A stretch of 6,184 nucleotides of DNA from Candidatus Omnitrophica bacterium UBA5776 (GTDB taxonomy: Bacteria > Omnitrophota > Gorgyraeia > Gygaellales > Profunditerraquicolaceae): contig DIEK01000117.1 of assembly GCA_002418595.1 (NCBI GenBank), forward strand, positions 1 to 6,184, given 5' to 3'. The notes under the pieces were generated by a model. The model was not told the origin of the DNA, ran no database searches, and saw only the letters and a list, made by a program, of their open reading frames with translations. How positions within the stretch are numbered: position 1 is the stretch's first letter; every line of letters begins with the position of its first letter. The translations under genes were made by a program, and so were the position numbers. Below, in pieces: positions 1 to 5,666 of this stretch.

Positions 1-723
1 GTCGTCGGTGTTGATGACGCAAAACGCCTTATCGGAAAGCCCGGAGAACAACAGCGCCTTGGCCCGAAAATATTCCTCTTCCGTTTTATGGTAATCAAGA
101 TGATCCCGGGTCAGGTTCGTGAAGACGGCGGAATGGAATTCCACACCCTCCGTCCTGCGCTGATCGAGCGCGTGTGAGGAAACCTCCATAACCGCGTAAG
201 ACGCCCCCTTTTCACGCATAGACGACAAAAGTCTCTGCAGTTCCACGGCGCCGGGGGTGGTGTTGGTAGAAGGCAGGACTTCTTCTCCCATCCTGTAATT
301 CACCGTGCCTATCACGCCGGCCTTGGCCCCGGAACAGAAAATGATATGCTCCAGCAGATATGTCAGGGTGGTCTTGCCGTTGGTGCCGGTTATTCCCGCC
401 ACCTTGAGTTTCGAAGAAGGCTCCCCGTAAAAACGCGACGCCAACCTGCCCGCGGCAATTCTCGGATCTTCCGTTACCAGGCGGGCCACGCCCGCCGGCA
501 GTCCCTCGAGCGCTTTGACATTTCCGGCTACGACGGCCGGCGCGCCTTTAGATACCGCTTCCGGGATGAACCGGTGCCCGTCCGTTCCGCAGCCGGGCAC
601 CGCGATGAAAAGCTCCCCCTTGATAACGCGCCTGGAATCCACGCATATCCCGCGGATGTCGCAGTCCGGGCCTTCGTCAATCCTCGATACCGCCGTTCCC
701 GAAATCAATCTGCTTAACTTCAT
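1..723 (-). CDS. murE: MurE, UDP-N-acetylmuramoyl-tripeptide synthetase (partial, C-terminal part outside window)
   Basis: MurE is the cytoplasmic ATP-dependent ligase that adds the third stem-peptide residue (usually meso-diaminopimelate or lysine) to UDP-MurNAc-L-Ala-D-Glu. The 241 visible residues hold the N-terminal substrate domain (about 1-105, with DSRRVIKGELFIAVPG at 29-44) and the first half of the Mur ligase central domain. Motifs seen are the ATP-binding loop GITGTNGKTT at 110-119, TTPG at 155-158, EVSSHALDQRR at 180-190, NLTRDHLDYH at 203-212, and YFRAKALLF with Lys222 at the position carbamylated in E. coli MurE. SSHALDQ and TRDHLDYH are MurE-type rather than MurF, MurC or MurD. 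The reading frame is open to the left edge, and the C-terminal domain that would tell DAP from Lys specificity is missing. The ATG at 721-723 is chosen because the protein aligns with the family from its first residues and AGGAGGT lies 11 nt upstream. The gene start overlaps ftsI by 47 nt. Confidence 0.96.
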   Translation of the reverse strand, partial: MKLSRLISGTAVSRIDEGPDCDIRGICVDSRRVIKGELFIAVPGCGTDGHRFIPEAVSKGAPAVVAGNVKALEGLPAGVARLVTEDPRIAAGRLASRFYGEPSSKLKVAGITGTNGKTTLTYLLEHIIFCSGAKAGVIGTVNYRMGEEVLPSTNTTPGAVELQRLLSSMREKGASYAVMEVSSHALDQRRTEGVEFHSAVFTNLTRDHLDYHKTEEEYFRAKALLFSGLSDKAFCVINTDD

Positions 724-2425
724 TTAACTTCCAGACCTCCTCGACCGACTGTTTTGTCTTCAGATACCGCAAAGTATCGGATACCACGTTCCTGAATACC
801 GGGGAAGCGACCACTCCGCCGTAATAATAGGGCCGCGGCTCGTCGAGCACCACCGCAACCACCAGCGCAGGTTCCTCGGCCGGCGCGAAGCCGACGAAAG
901 AAGCGGTGAATTTACTGTGAGAATACCTGCCGTCCGGCTCCAGCTTCTGGGCGGTCCCGGTCTTTCCCCCGGCGGTAAAGCCCGGGACCTGGGCGAGCTT
1001 GCCCGTGCCGTGCTGCACCACCCCGGTGAGTATCTTGCGCATCCTGGCCGCCGTTTCCGGGGAGATCACCTGCCGGATCGCCTGCGGTTTGAACTCCTGG
1101 ATGGCCTCGCCATATTTGTCCCTCACCTCGCTTACCAGGTAAGGCTTCATCAAAGTCCCTCCGTTGGCGATAACCGAAAAAGCGCAGGCCAGTTGCAGAA
1201 CGGTCACCCCGATCTCCTGTCCCATCGGCATCGTGGCTATCGATATCTTCGACCATTGTCTCGGATGCTTTGCCACTCCGGAGATCTCTCCGGGGATATC
1301 CACTCCGGTCTTGGCGCCGAACCCGAACAACTTGATATAACGGTAAAACTCCGCCGGCCCGAGCTTCTGGGCGATCTTGGAGGTGCCGATGTTGCTCGAC
1401 TGTTCAATCACCTCGCTGAAAGTGAGCCAGCCGTGCGAACGGTGATCGTGCAGAACGTGGCTGGCTATGCGGTAGGATCCGTTCTCACAAAAGAACTTCT
1501 CGTCCTCCCGGCTTCTCTTTTCCTCCAGCGCCCCGGCGGCCGCTACTATCTTAAATACCGATCCCGGCTCGAACATATCGCATACCGCGCGGTTGCGCCT
1601 GCTGTCCTGGGAGGAAGACGAATACTCATTAAGGTCGAACGTCGGCCTGTTTGCCATAGCCAGTATCGCCCCGGTATGCGGATTCATCACCACGATACTC
1701 CCGCCTTTGGCATTGCCCGACTCGTAAGCCTTCTGGAGTTCTCGCTCGGCGATGTACTGGATCACGCCGTCGATGGTCATCACCACGTTGTCGCCGTCTT
1801 TAGGCAGGACCATGTTTTCCCATATCTCAAGCCGTTTCTGCCTGGCGTCGCGCAGGAAATAAGCCCAGCCCCCCTCGCCTTTGAGATATTTGTTATATAA
1901 AAGTTCGTTCCCCTCCAGCCCGTTATTATCTATGCCGGCGAACCCTATCAGGTGGCTGGACAGGTAACCGTTGGGATAACAGCGCTTACTTTCTTTAACG
2001 CAGCCGATACCCTTGATGTTAAGCTTCCTCGCTTCTTCGCTCTGCTGCGGGGTCATTTTCCGCTGCAGCCAGATGAAATATTTTTTTCTCCCCAGGCGCT
2101 CGCTTAAATAAGAACGTTCGACTCCGAGTATAGGCGCCAGCTGTTTTATCGCGCGCTCCTTGTCCGCTGAGGACATCCCCGCAGGCGAGGCGAAAAGAGA
2201 ATCCGCCGGTATGTTGATGGCCTGCGGCCGCAGATTGATATCGTATATCGTCCCGCGGCGCGGTTCGAGCTCGACGTAAAGGTTATGCTGTTTACGGGCT
2301 ATCGAGGCGAGGTATTCCGAGCGAAAGAACTGGATGAATAACAATCGTGCTACGCAGAGAAAAAGAAAGAAGAAAAACAGAAAAAAGACCGCATTGAAGC
2401 GGCGGCGGTAGGTGGCTATATACAC
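677..2425 (-). CDS. ftsI: FtsI / PBP3-like class B penicillin-binding protein, septal peptidoglycan transpeptidase
   Basis: FtsI is a membrane-anchored D,D-transpeptidase that cross-links septal peptidoglycan with FtsW. The 582-residue reading has a basic N-terminus, one phenylalanine-rich membrane segment (about 11-31) and a PBP dimer domain with RGTIYD at 57-62 and NGLEG at 168-172. The transpeptidase domain has all three active-site motifs: SVFK (289-292, nucleophile Ser289), SSN (343-345) and KTG (488-490, in GGKTGTAQK). No PASTA repeats follow, and the length is normal for FtsI. Its place between an ftsL-like gene and murE argues for FtsI rather than an elongation PBP2. The C-terminus overlaps murE by 47 nt. 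The start is uncertain. The GTG at 2423-2425 is the only ATG/GTG/TTG codon between an in-frame TAA near 2522-2524 and the membrane segment. It has no recognisable Shine-Dalgarno, and the frame upstream stays open and would encode about 30 more strongly basic residues. Confidence 0.95.
   Translation of the reverse strand: MYIATYRRRFNAVFFLFFFFLFLCVARLLFIQFFRSEYLASIARKQHNLYVELEPRRGTIYDINLRPQAINIPADSLFASPAGMSSADKERAIKQLAPILGVERSYLSERLGRKKYFIWLQRKMTPQQSEEARKLNIKGIGCVKESKRCYPNGYLSSHLIGFAGIDNNGLEGNELLYNKYLKGEGGWAYFLRDARQKRLEIWENMVLPKDGDNVVMTIDGVIQYIAERELQKAYESGNAKGGSIVVMNPHTGAILAMANRPTFDLNEYSSSSQDSRRNRAVCDMFEPGSVFKIVAAAGALEEKRSREDEKFFCENGSYRIASHVLHDHRSHGWLTFSEVIEQSSNIGTSKIAQKLGPAEFYRYIKLFGFGAKTGVDIPGEISGVAKHPRQWSKISIATMPMGQEIGVTVLQLACAFSVIANGGTLMKPYLVSEVRDKYGEAIQEFKPQAIRQVISPETAARMRKILTGVVQHGTGKLAQVPGFTAGGKTGTAQKLEPDGRYSHSKFTASFVGFAPAEEPALVVAVVLDEPRPYYYGGVVASPVFRNVVSDTLRYLKTKQSVEEVWKLNEVKQIDFGNGGIED
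735..741 (-). promoter_or_regulatory. Shine-Dalgarno for murE inside ftsI
   Basis: AGGAGGT on the minus strand, 11 nt before the murE ATG at 721-723. It lies within the ftsI codons for the VEEVW segment near the C-terminus. The spacing is a little long, but the match to the anti-SD is strong, and it supports a murE start within ftsI rather than after the ftsI stop. Confidence 0.6.
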
Positions 2426-2644
2426 AACTATATAATAAAGATTATACCGGCGCCGGGTTCTGCGCCGCGCCGGTTTACCGGGGAAGGGCCGTTTCTTCTC
2501 CTCCAGCCGGTAATCGTCTGATTATCGGAATATCCGCCCGCCGGGCCTCCCAGGGCCGCGCGGTAAGATATCTGTCCCGGATGTAAACGCGGGATCTTAT
2601 ACAATAATTGCTCCGGATTGCACTGCCTGCCGCAAAGCGGAAAG
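2426..2644 (-). other. ftsL-ftsI intergenic region, structured and GC-rich
   Basis: This 219-nt gap is the only sizeable one inside the dcw run, where the other junctions are 1-nt gaps or overlaps. Its minus strand contains no ATG. It is rich in CCGG-containing palindromes (2447-2456 and 2470-2481), contains a GGAGGAG at 2498-2504 with no usable start codon behind it, and has a TATAAT hexamer at 2441-2446 without a convincing -35 box. The part from about 2521 down to 2426 is open in the ftsI frame and would read as an arginine- and lysine-rich peptide continuing into FtsI. I see no independent gene here. It may be a leader, the true 5' end of ftsI using an unusual start, or the site of a sequence error. 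Confidence 0.6.
2446..2474 (-). repeat. Inverted repeat (potential stem-loop) just upstream of ftsI
   Basis: Arms accggcgc (2446-2453) and gcgccggt (2467-2474) are perfectly complementary, giving an 8-bp, almost all-GC stem with a 13-nt loop. The hairpin ends 20 nt before the annotated ftsI GTG. The stretch after it is AT-rich but has no clean T-run, so a standard intrinsic terminator is not supported. The left arm overlaps a shorter competing palindrome at 2447-2456, and the right arm overlaps another at 2470-2481. A role in attenuating or modulating ftsI expression is inference only. Confidence 0.4.
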
Positions 2645-3013
2645 TCAATGCTGGATCGTGTGCGCTTCCGCCTGTCTCTTTATGCTGAATATCCTGGAAG
2701 CCAGCGTGAGAACACCGCCCTCTTCCCGGCCGGCCGGAGTTCCGCTCGCAACGGAGCCCACTTTCACCACCCGGCAGGTATCCGGCATCTGAAACTGATC
2801 GTCCCTGGAGACTTTATTCCCTATCCGTATCAGGGAAGCGCTCTTCTCTATATTGTAACGCAGGACGTTGTTCTTATCGAGAAGTTCCTGGAAGGCTGAT
2901 TGGTTCCTCTCCCCCTCGTAAGCCAGGCGAAAGATCTCCGCCTGTTGATAAACGTAGAGAACGGAAAAGACCGTGCCTAACAATATGACGACTATTAATC
3001 GCGATATTCTCAT
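2645..3013 (-). CDS. ftsL: FtsL-like small bitopic division protein
   Basis: FtsL-type proteins are small single-pass membrane proteins that join FtsB and FtsQ in activating the FtsW-FtsI septal synthase. This 122-residue protein has a short cytoplasmic N-terminus, one hydrophobic segment at about 5-22 (LIVVILLGTVFSVLYVY), then a charged, probably helical stretch at about 24-66 (AEIFRLAYEGERNQSAFQEL and onward) that fits the periplasmic coiled coil. The tail after about residue 75 contains a VVKVGSV stretch and a polar end, with no feature I recognise. FtsL sequences diverge strongly, so the call rests on size, topology and position between rsmH and ftsI. The ATG at 3011-3013 follows the rsmH stop by 1 nt, and AAGGCGG lies 4 nt upstream. 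It is followed by an unusually long gap before ftsI. Confidence 0.72.
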   Translation of the reverse strand: MRISRLIVVILLGTVFSVLYVYQQAEIFRLAYEGERNQSAFQELLDKNNVLRYNIEKSASLIRIGNKVSRDDQFQMPDTCRVVKVGSVASGTPAGREEGGVLTLASRIFSIKRQAEAHTIQH

Positions 3014-3014
3014 T

Positions 3015-3938
3015 TTACCGCCTTTCCGCCACCCGCAGCTTGGCGCTGCGGCTGGGAGGATTATCCTTTATTTCGCAAGTGGTAGGAGTCAAAGGTTTGT
3101 GCGTTATTATATCAATCTTCCCCGCCGAAGCAAGCTCCCGAAAAACCAGCTTTATCGTCCTGTCTTCCAGGGAATGAAAAGAGATAACACAGAGCCTGCC
3201 GCCCCGCTCAAGCAGGTCCACGGCTTTGTTCACCGCGCTGCCTAACACCTCCAGTTCCCTGTTAACGGCGATTCTCACCGCCTGAAAAGTGCGGGTGGCC
3301 GGATGCAGACGCTGATGGCGGAACCTGCCGGGGATAGCCCTGAGCACGATATCGCTCAGCTGACGCGTCGTGGAGATCGGAGATTTCTGGCGTTCGCGCA
3401 CCAGCAGGCTGGCTATGCGGTTGTGCCACCTCTCCTGCCCGAAATTCCGCAACAGCGAAGATATTTCTTCCTCATTCAAATTGTTCACCAGGTCGTAAGC
3501 CGAAATATAACTATTCCTGTCCAGCCGCATGTCCAACGGCCCGTCGTTCTGAAAGCTGAAGCCGCGCTGGGGATTGGAAAGTTGATAGGAAGAAATACCC
3601 AGATCCATCAGTATCGCGCCTGCGCCGGTCACGCCGAAAGAAGCCGCCACCTTGTCGATATCGTAAAAATTGCTGTAAGCGAGGTCGAAAGAACCGCTGT
3701 AAGCCTCCAGCCTTTGTCCGGCTATCCGCAGCGATTCCTCATCTCTGTCTATGCCGATCAACCTTCCTGCCGGCATGATGCGCTCCATCAAGGCCAGGCT
3801 GTGTCCTGCAGTACCCACGGTGCAATCAATGACCGTCATCCCGGATGCCGGACGCAAATACTCCAGGACTTCGTTAAGCATAACCGGATGATGAATGACT
3901 GGCTCCATAACCTGTTCCTGCATTACGCCTGTGATCAA
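3015..3938 (-). CDS. rsmH: RsmH (MraW), 16S rRNA (cytosine-1402-N4)-methyltransferase
   Basis: RsmH uses S-adenosylmethionine to methylate N4 of C1402 in the 16S rRNA decoding centre, acting on the small ribosomal subunit. The 307-residue reading is of normal length and has the family signatures in order: an N-terminal HHPVMLNEVLEYL, SAM-binding DCTVGTAGHS (38-47), acidic D64 in IGIDRDEESL, DLGISSYQLS with RGFSF (112-129), HPATRTFQAVRIAVNREL (212-229), ISFHSLEDR (252-260) and the C-terminal SRSAKLRVAER (296-306). The SAM loop is slightly off the common DCTLGGGGHS. The start chosen is TTG at 3936-3938, because AGGGAG sits 5 nt upstream, at the end of mraZ, and only 1 nt separates it from the mraZ stop. 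In-frame ATGs at 3921-3923 and 3906-3908 would give proteins 5 or 10 residues shorter, closer to typical RsmH N-termini, but with weaker ribosome sites. Confidence 0.97.
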   Translation of the reverse strand: MITGVMQEQVMEPVIHHPVMLNEVLEYLRPASGMTVIDCTVGTAGHSLALMERIMPAGRLIGIDRDEESLRIAGQRLEAYSGSFDLAYSNFYDIDKVAASFGVTGAGAILMDLGISSYQLSNPQRGFSFQNDGPLDMRLDRNSYISAYDLVNNLNEEEISSLLRNFGQERWHNRIASLLVRERQKSPISTTRQLSDIVLRAIPGRFRHQRLHPATRTFQAVRIAVNRELEVLGSAVNKAVDLLERGGRLCVISFHSLEDRTIKLVFRELASAGKIDIITHKPLTPTTCEIKDNPPSRSAKLRVAERR

Positions 3939-3939
3939 C

Positions 3940-4377
3940 TTAACTCCCTATCAATCTCTCGGCGATCTGTTCAAAAGCCGGCTGGGAATTCCGGCAGAAT
4001 TCCTGCCATCTTTCCTTGTCCCATATTTCTATGCGGGTAGAGACGCCGACTAACACGACTTCGTTTTTTATTCCGGCAAAATCCTTGAGGGACGCCGGCA
4101 GGAGTATGCGCCCCTGTCCGTCCGGCACCACCTCAAAAGCTCCGGAGAAATAAAGACGGTTGAAGGTCCTGGCTTCCTGTCTGGTAAAAGAGAGTTCTTT
4201 CAGGCGGGACTCGTTAATGCGCCATTCATCCTCCGAGAACATAAAAAGACATTTCTCGAAACCGCGGTTCAGGAAAAATTTCTCTATAGAATTGGCTTTC
4301 GCCGTTTCACGAAATTTAGACGGCAGGATAATACGCCCTTTGCGGTCTATGGAGTGTTGATATTCTCCGTAAAACAT
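3940..4377 (-). CDS. mraZ: MraZ, transcriptional regulator of the division and cell wall cluster
   Basis: MraZ is a DNA-binding protein of the SpoVT/AbrB-like fold that forms ring oligomers and controls its own promoter. In E. coli it represses the dcw operon; in mycoplasmas it has been described as an activator. The 145-residue protein is of usual length and shows the duplicated family module: DRKGRIILPSKFR at 11-23 and DGQGRILLPASL at 86-97, both with the DxxxR signature (D11/R15 and D86/R90). The N-terminus MFYGEYQHSIDRKGR is typical and fixes the start at ATG 4375-4377, with AAAGGA 6 nt upstream. The frame stays open further upstream to 4521, but that extension would translate the promoter and operator and is not part of the gene. 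mraZ is the first gene of the downstream unit and is followed by rsmH after 1 nt. Confidence 0.97.
   Translation of the reverse strand: MFYGEYQHSIDRKGRIILPSKFRETAKANSIEKFFLNRGFEKCLFMFSEDEWRINESRLKELSFTRQEARTFNRLYFSGAFEVVPDGQGRILLPASLKDFAGIKNEVVLVGVSTRIEIWDKERWQEFCRNSQPAFEQIAERLIGS
3944..3949 (-). promoter_or_regulatory. Shine-Dalgarno favouring the TTG start of rsmH
   Basis: AGGGAG on the minus strand, inside the last codons of mraZ, 5 nt before the TTG at 3936-3938. The in-frame ATG codons further on have only short AGG-type matches, so this site is the main argument for the non-AUG start and for coupled mraZ-rsmH translation. Confidence 0.5.
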
Positions 4378-4389
4378 AGACCATCCTTT

Positions 4390-4423
4390 CCACTTTGAGC
4401 CACTTTGTTCCACCAGTATCCAC
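4390..4423 (-). promoter_or_regulatory. Candidate MraZ operator: four GTGG direct repeats, 10-bp period
   Basis: On the minus strand GTGG occurs at 4420-4423, 4410-4413, 4400-4403 and 4390-4393, exactly 10 bp apart with 6-nt spacers. The two copies nearest mraZ sit in a longer AAAGTGG context. Known MraZ sites are short direct repeats upstream of mraZ with about one helical turn per repeat: three TGGGN boxes with 5-nt spacers in E. coli, and AAAGTG-type repeats in mycoplasmas. The array begins just after the -10 element and covers the expected start of transcription and the 5' leader, so bound MraZ could block initiation or early elongation. The repeats are seen directly; binding is inferred. 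Confidence 0.85.
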
Positions 4424-4424
4424 A

Positions 4425-4452
4425 AGTATAACAAATTGCCTTTTAATGTCAA
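4425..4452 (-). promoter_or_regulatory. Sigma70-type promoter for mraZ and the dcw genes
   Basis: The minus strand carries a perfect TTGACA -35 box (4447-4452), a 16-bp spacer (4431-4446) and a TATACT -10 box (4425-4430). Upstream, to about 4530, the sequence is A/T-rich and could help as an UP-like element. Transcription should begin near 4418, giving a leader of about 40 nt before the mraZ ATG, and the start would lie inside the GTGG repeat array. This is the only strong promoter I see, and it probably serves mraZ, rsmH, ftsL, ftsI and murE. Confidence 0.85.
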
Positions 4453-4556
4453 GGCAAAAATGCATAGAAAAGTCCTTTTTTTATTCTTGTTAATCGAAGC
4501 AAAAGTCAGTTTTAGAAACAAATTCTACTTCCCGCAAACAAACGGAAGGGACCGAG

Positions 4557-4606
4557 AAAAAACCTTTTATCTCCGGAGCGGGGATCCGGTCTTTCGGAGC
4601 CGATCC
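4557..4606 (-). terminator. Weak terminator-like region after ribF
   Basis: Downstream of the ribF stop, minus-strand arms at 4600-4606 and 4582-4589 can form a 7-bp stem with one bulged base and a 10-nt loop. A short palindrome CTCCGGAG lies at 4571-4578, and a run of six T at 4557-4562. The T-run is about 20 nt beyond the larger stem, so this is not a textbook intrinsic terminator. The stretch could still separate the nrnA-ribF transcript from the mraZ promoter. No other feature is apparent between the ribF stop and the promoter. Confidence 0.3.
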
Positions 4607-4628
4607 TTCAACACATCCTGGTATGGGC

Positions 4629-5666
4629 CTATCGGGTTACTTCGGATGAACTGCGGATAAGAGATCTTTTATTGCGGCTTCCGGCTCCTCGATTTTTCTT
4701 ACTTTTACCAGAGCAGTTAACACGATACCCGGGACCGGTTTTTATATTGAGTTTCCCACGAAAAAAACTTTTTGCTTTCTCCGCATCCTTCGCTATCTGT
4801 TCTTTCAACGCGGCAACGGAAGGAAATTTTCTGTCTCTACGCATCATACGGAGAAAATTTATCGAAAGATTATGTCCGTAGAGGTCGCGCGCGCAATCGA
4901 AGATATACACCTCGATGCGTCTTTCGCTCCCCTTCCCCAGAGTCGGCCGCCTGCCGATATAACAGAGGCCGTTGAGCGGCCGTGACCGGCCGGGGATGTC
5001 CGGCAGGACATTCACCGAGTATACGCCGGCAGGAGGGAGTATCTCGTGATGAGGATCTATGTTCGCCGTCGGGAAACCTATCCGTCTCCCGAATCTGTCC
5101 CCTTTTATCACCGTCCCGTATACGCTCACCGGCCTGCCCAGCATACGCTCCGCCTCGTTCAGCTTTCCTGCCAGGATGAATTCTCTTATCAACGTGCTGC
5201 TGACCGGCCTGCCTCCGCAACGCATCCTTGGGAACACGCGCACCCCGAAACCCAGTTTTCGGCCGAAGGCTCTCAACAAACCGACTCCGCCGGCCGCGCC
5301 TCTGCCGAAACGAAAATTATCGCCCACGTAAACATGGCGCGCGTTCAATCTCGTATATATGATATCCTTGAGGAACTCTTCCGCCGTAAGCGCGGAGAAG
5401 GCCGAAGAGAAATCCAGCACGACGCAGACGTCTATGCCGCATTCGGCGATAAGCTTTATCCTGTGCGCCAGCGAATAAAGACTTTTTTGGCTCTGCGGAT
5501 GGGGATAAAAAGTCAAGGCCACCGATGTCCCGCCGGACGCCCCGGCCTTTTTCGCCGCCGACTCCAGTATGCGGCGGTGGGCAAAGTGCACCCCGTCGAA
5601 AACCCCTATCGCCACAACCGGGGAGGAACGACGAAAAGAACGCGGCAGGCCCGAAAAAACCTTCAC
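4629..5666 (-). CDS. ribF: RibF, bifunctional riboflavin kinase / FAD synthetase
   Basis: RibF phosphorylates riboflavin to FMN and then adenylylates FMN to FAD in the cytoplasm. The N-terminal FMN adenylyltransferase domain (about 1-160) has AIGVFDGVHFAHRRIL (19-34), LTFYPHP (51-57), VGDNFRFGRG (114-123) and SSTLIREFI (156-164). The C-terminal riboflavin kinase domain (about 175-303) has GFPTAN (197-202), PPAGVYSV (211-218), RRPTLG (239-244), the likely catalytic Glu252 in RIEVYIFD, and YGHNLSINFLRMMRRDRKF (263-281). At 345 residues it is about 35-40 longer than common RibF. The excess is a strongly basic tail after about residue 303, with some twelve Lys/Arg and one Glu. The start is GTG at 5664-5666, which overlaps the upstream nrnA stop as GTGA and has a purine-rich AAGGGAAG nearby. 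A terminator-like stretch and the mraZ promoter follow it, so it is probably the last gene of its transcript. Confidence 0.97.
   Translation of the reverse strand: MKVFSGLPRSFRRSSPVVAIGVFDGVHFAHRRILESAAKKAGASGGTSVALTFYPHPQSQKSLYSLAHRIKLIAECGIDVCVVLDFSSAFSALTAEEFLKDIIYTRLNARHVYVGDNFRFGRGAAGGVGLLRAFGRKLGFGVRVFPRMRCGGRPVSSTLIREFILAGKLNEAERMLGRPVSVYGTVIKGDRFGRRIGFPTANIDPHHEILPPAGVYSVNVLPDIPGRSRPLNGLCYIGRRPTLGKGSERRIEVYIFDCARDLYGHNLSINFLRMMRRDRKFPSVAALKEQIAKDAEKAKSFFRGKLNIKTGPGYRVNCSGKSKKNRGAGSRNKRSLIRSSSEVTR

Noticed and set aside
917..1900. Long plus-strand open frame opposite ftsI (327 codons)
   Set aside because: It is antisense to a clear penicillin-binding protein gene with intact motifs. 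Its protein has no recognisable domain and reads like the complement of GC-rich codons.
2441..2446. TATAAT as a -10 box for a separate ftsI promoter
   Set aside because: No sequence resembling TTGACA lies 16-18 bp upstream, and transcription would start almost at the GTG. Kept only as part of the intergenic description.
4378..4521. Upstream extension of the mraZ frame from a TTG at 4519-4521, adding 48 residues
   Set aside because: It would translate through the promoter and the GTGG operator, the added residues do not resemble MraZ, and the ATG at 4375-4377 has a well-placed AAAGGA and a canonical N-terminus.
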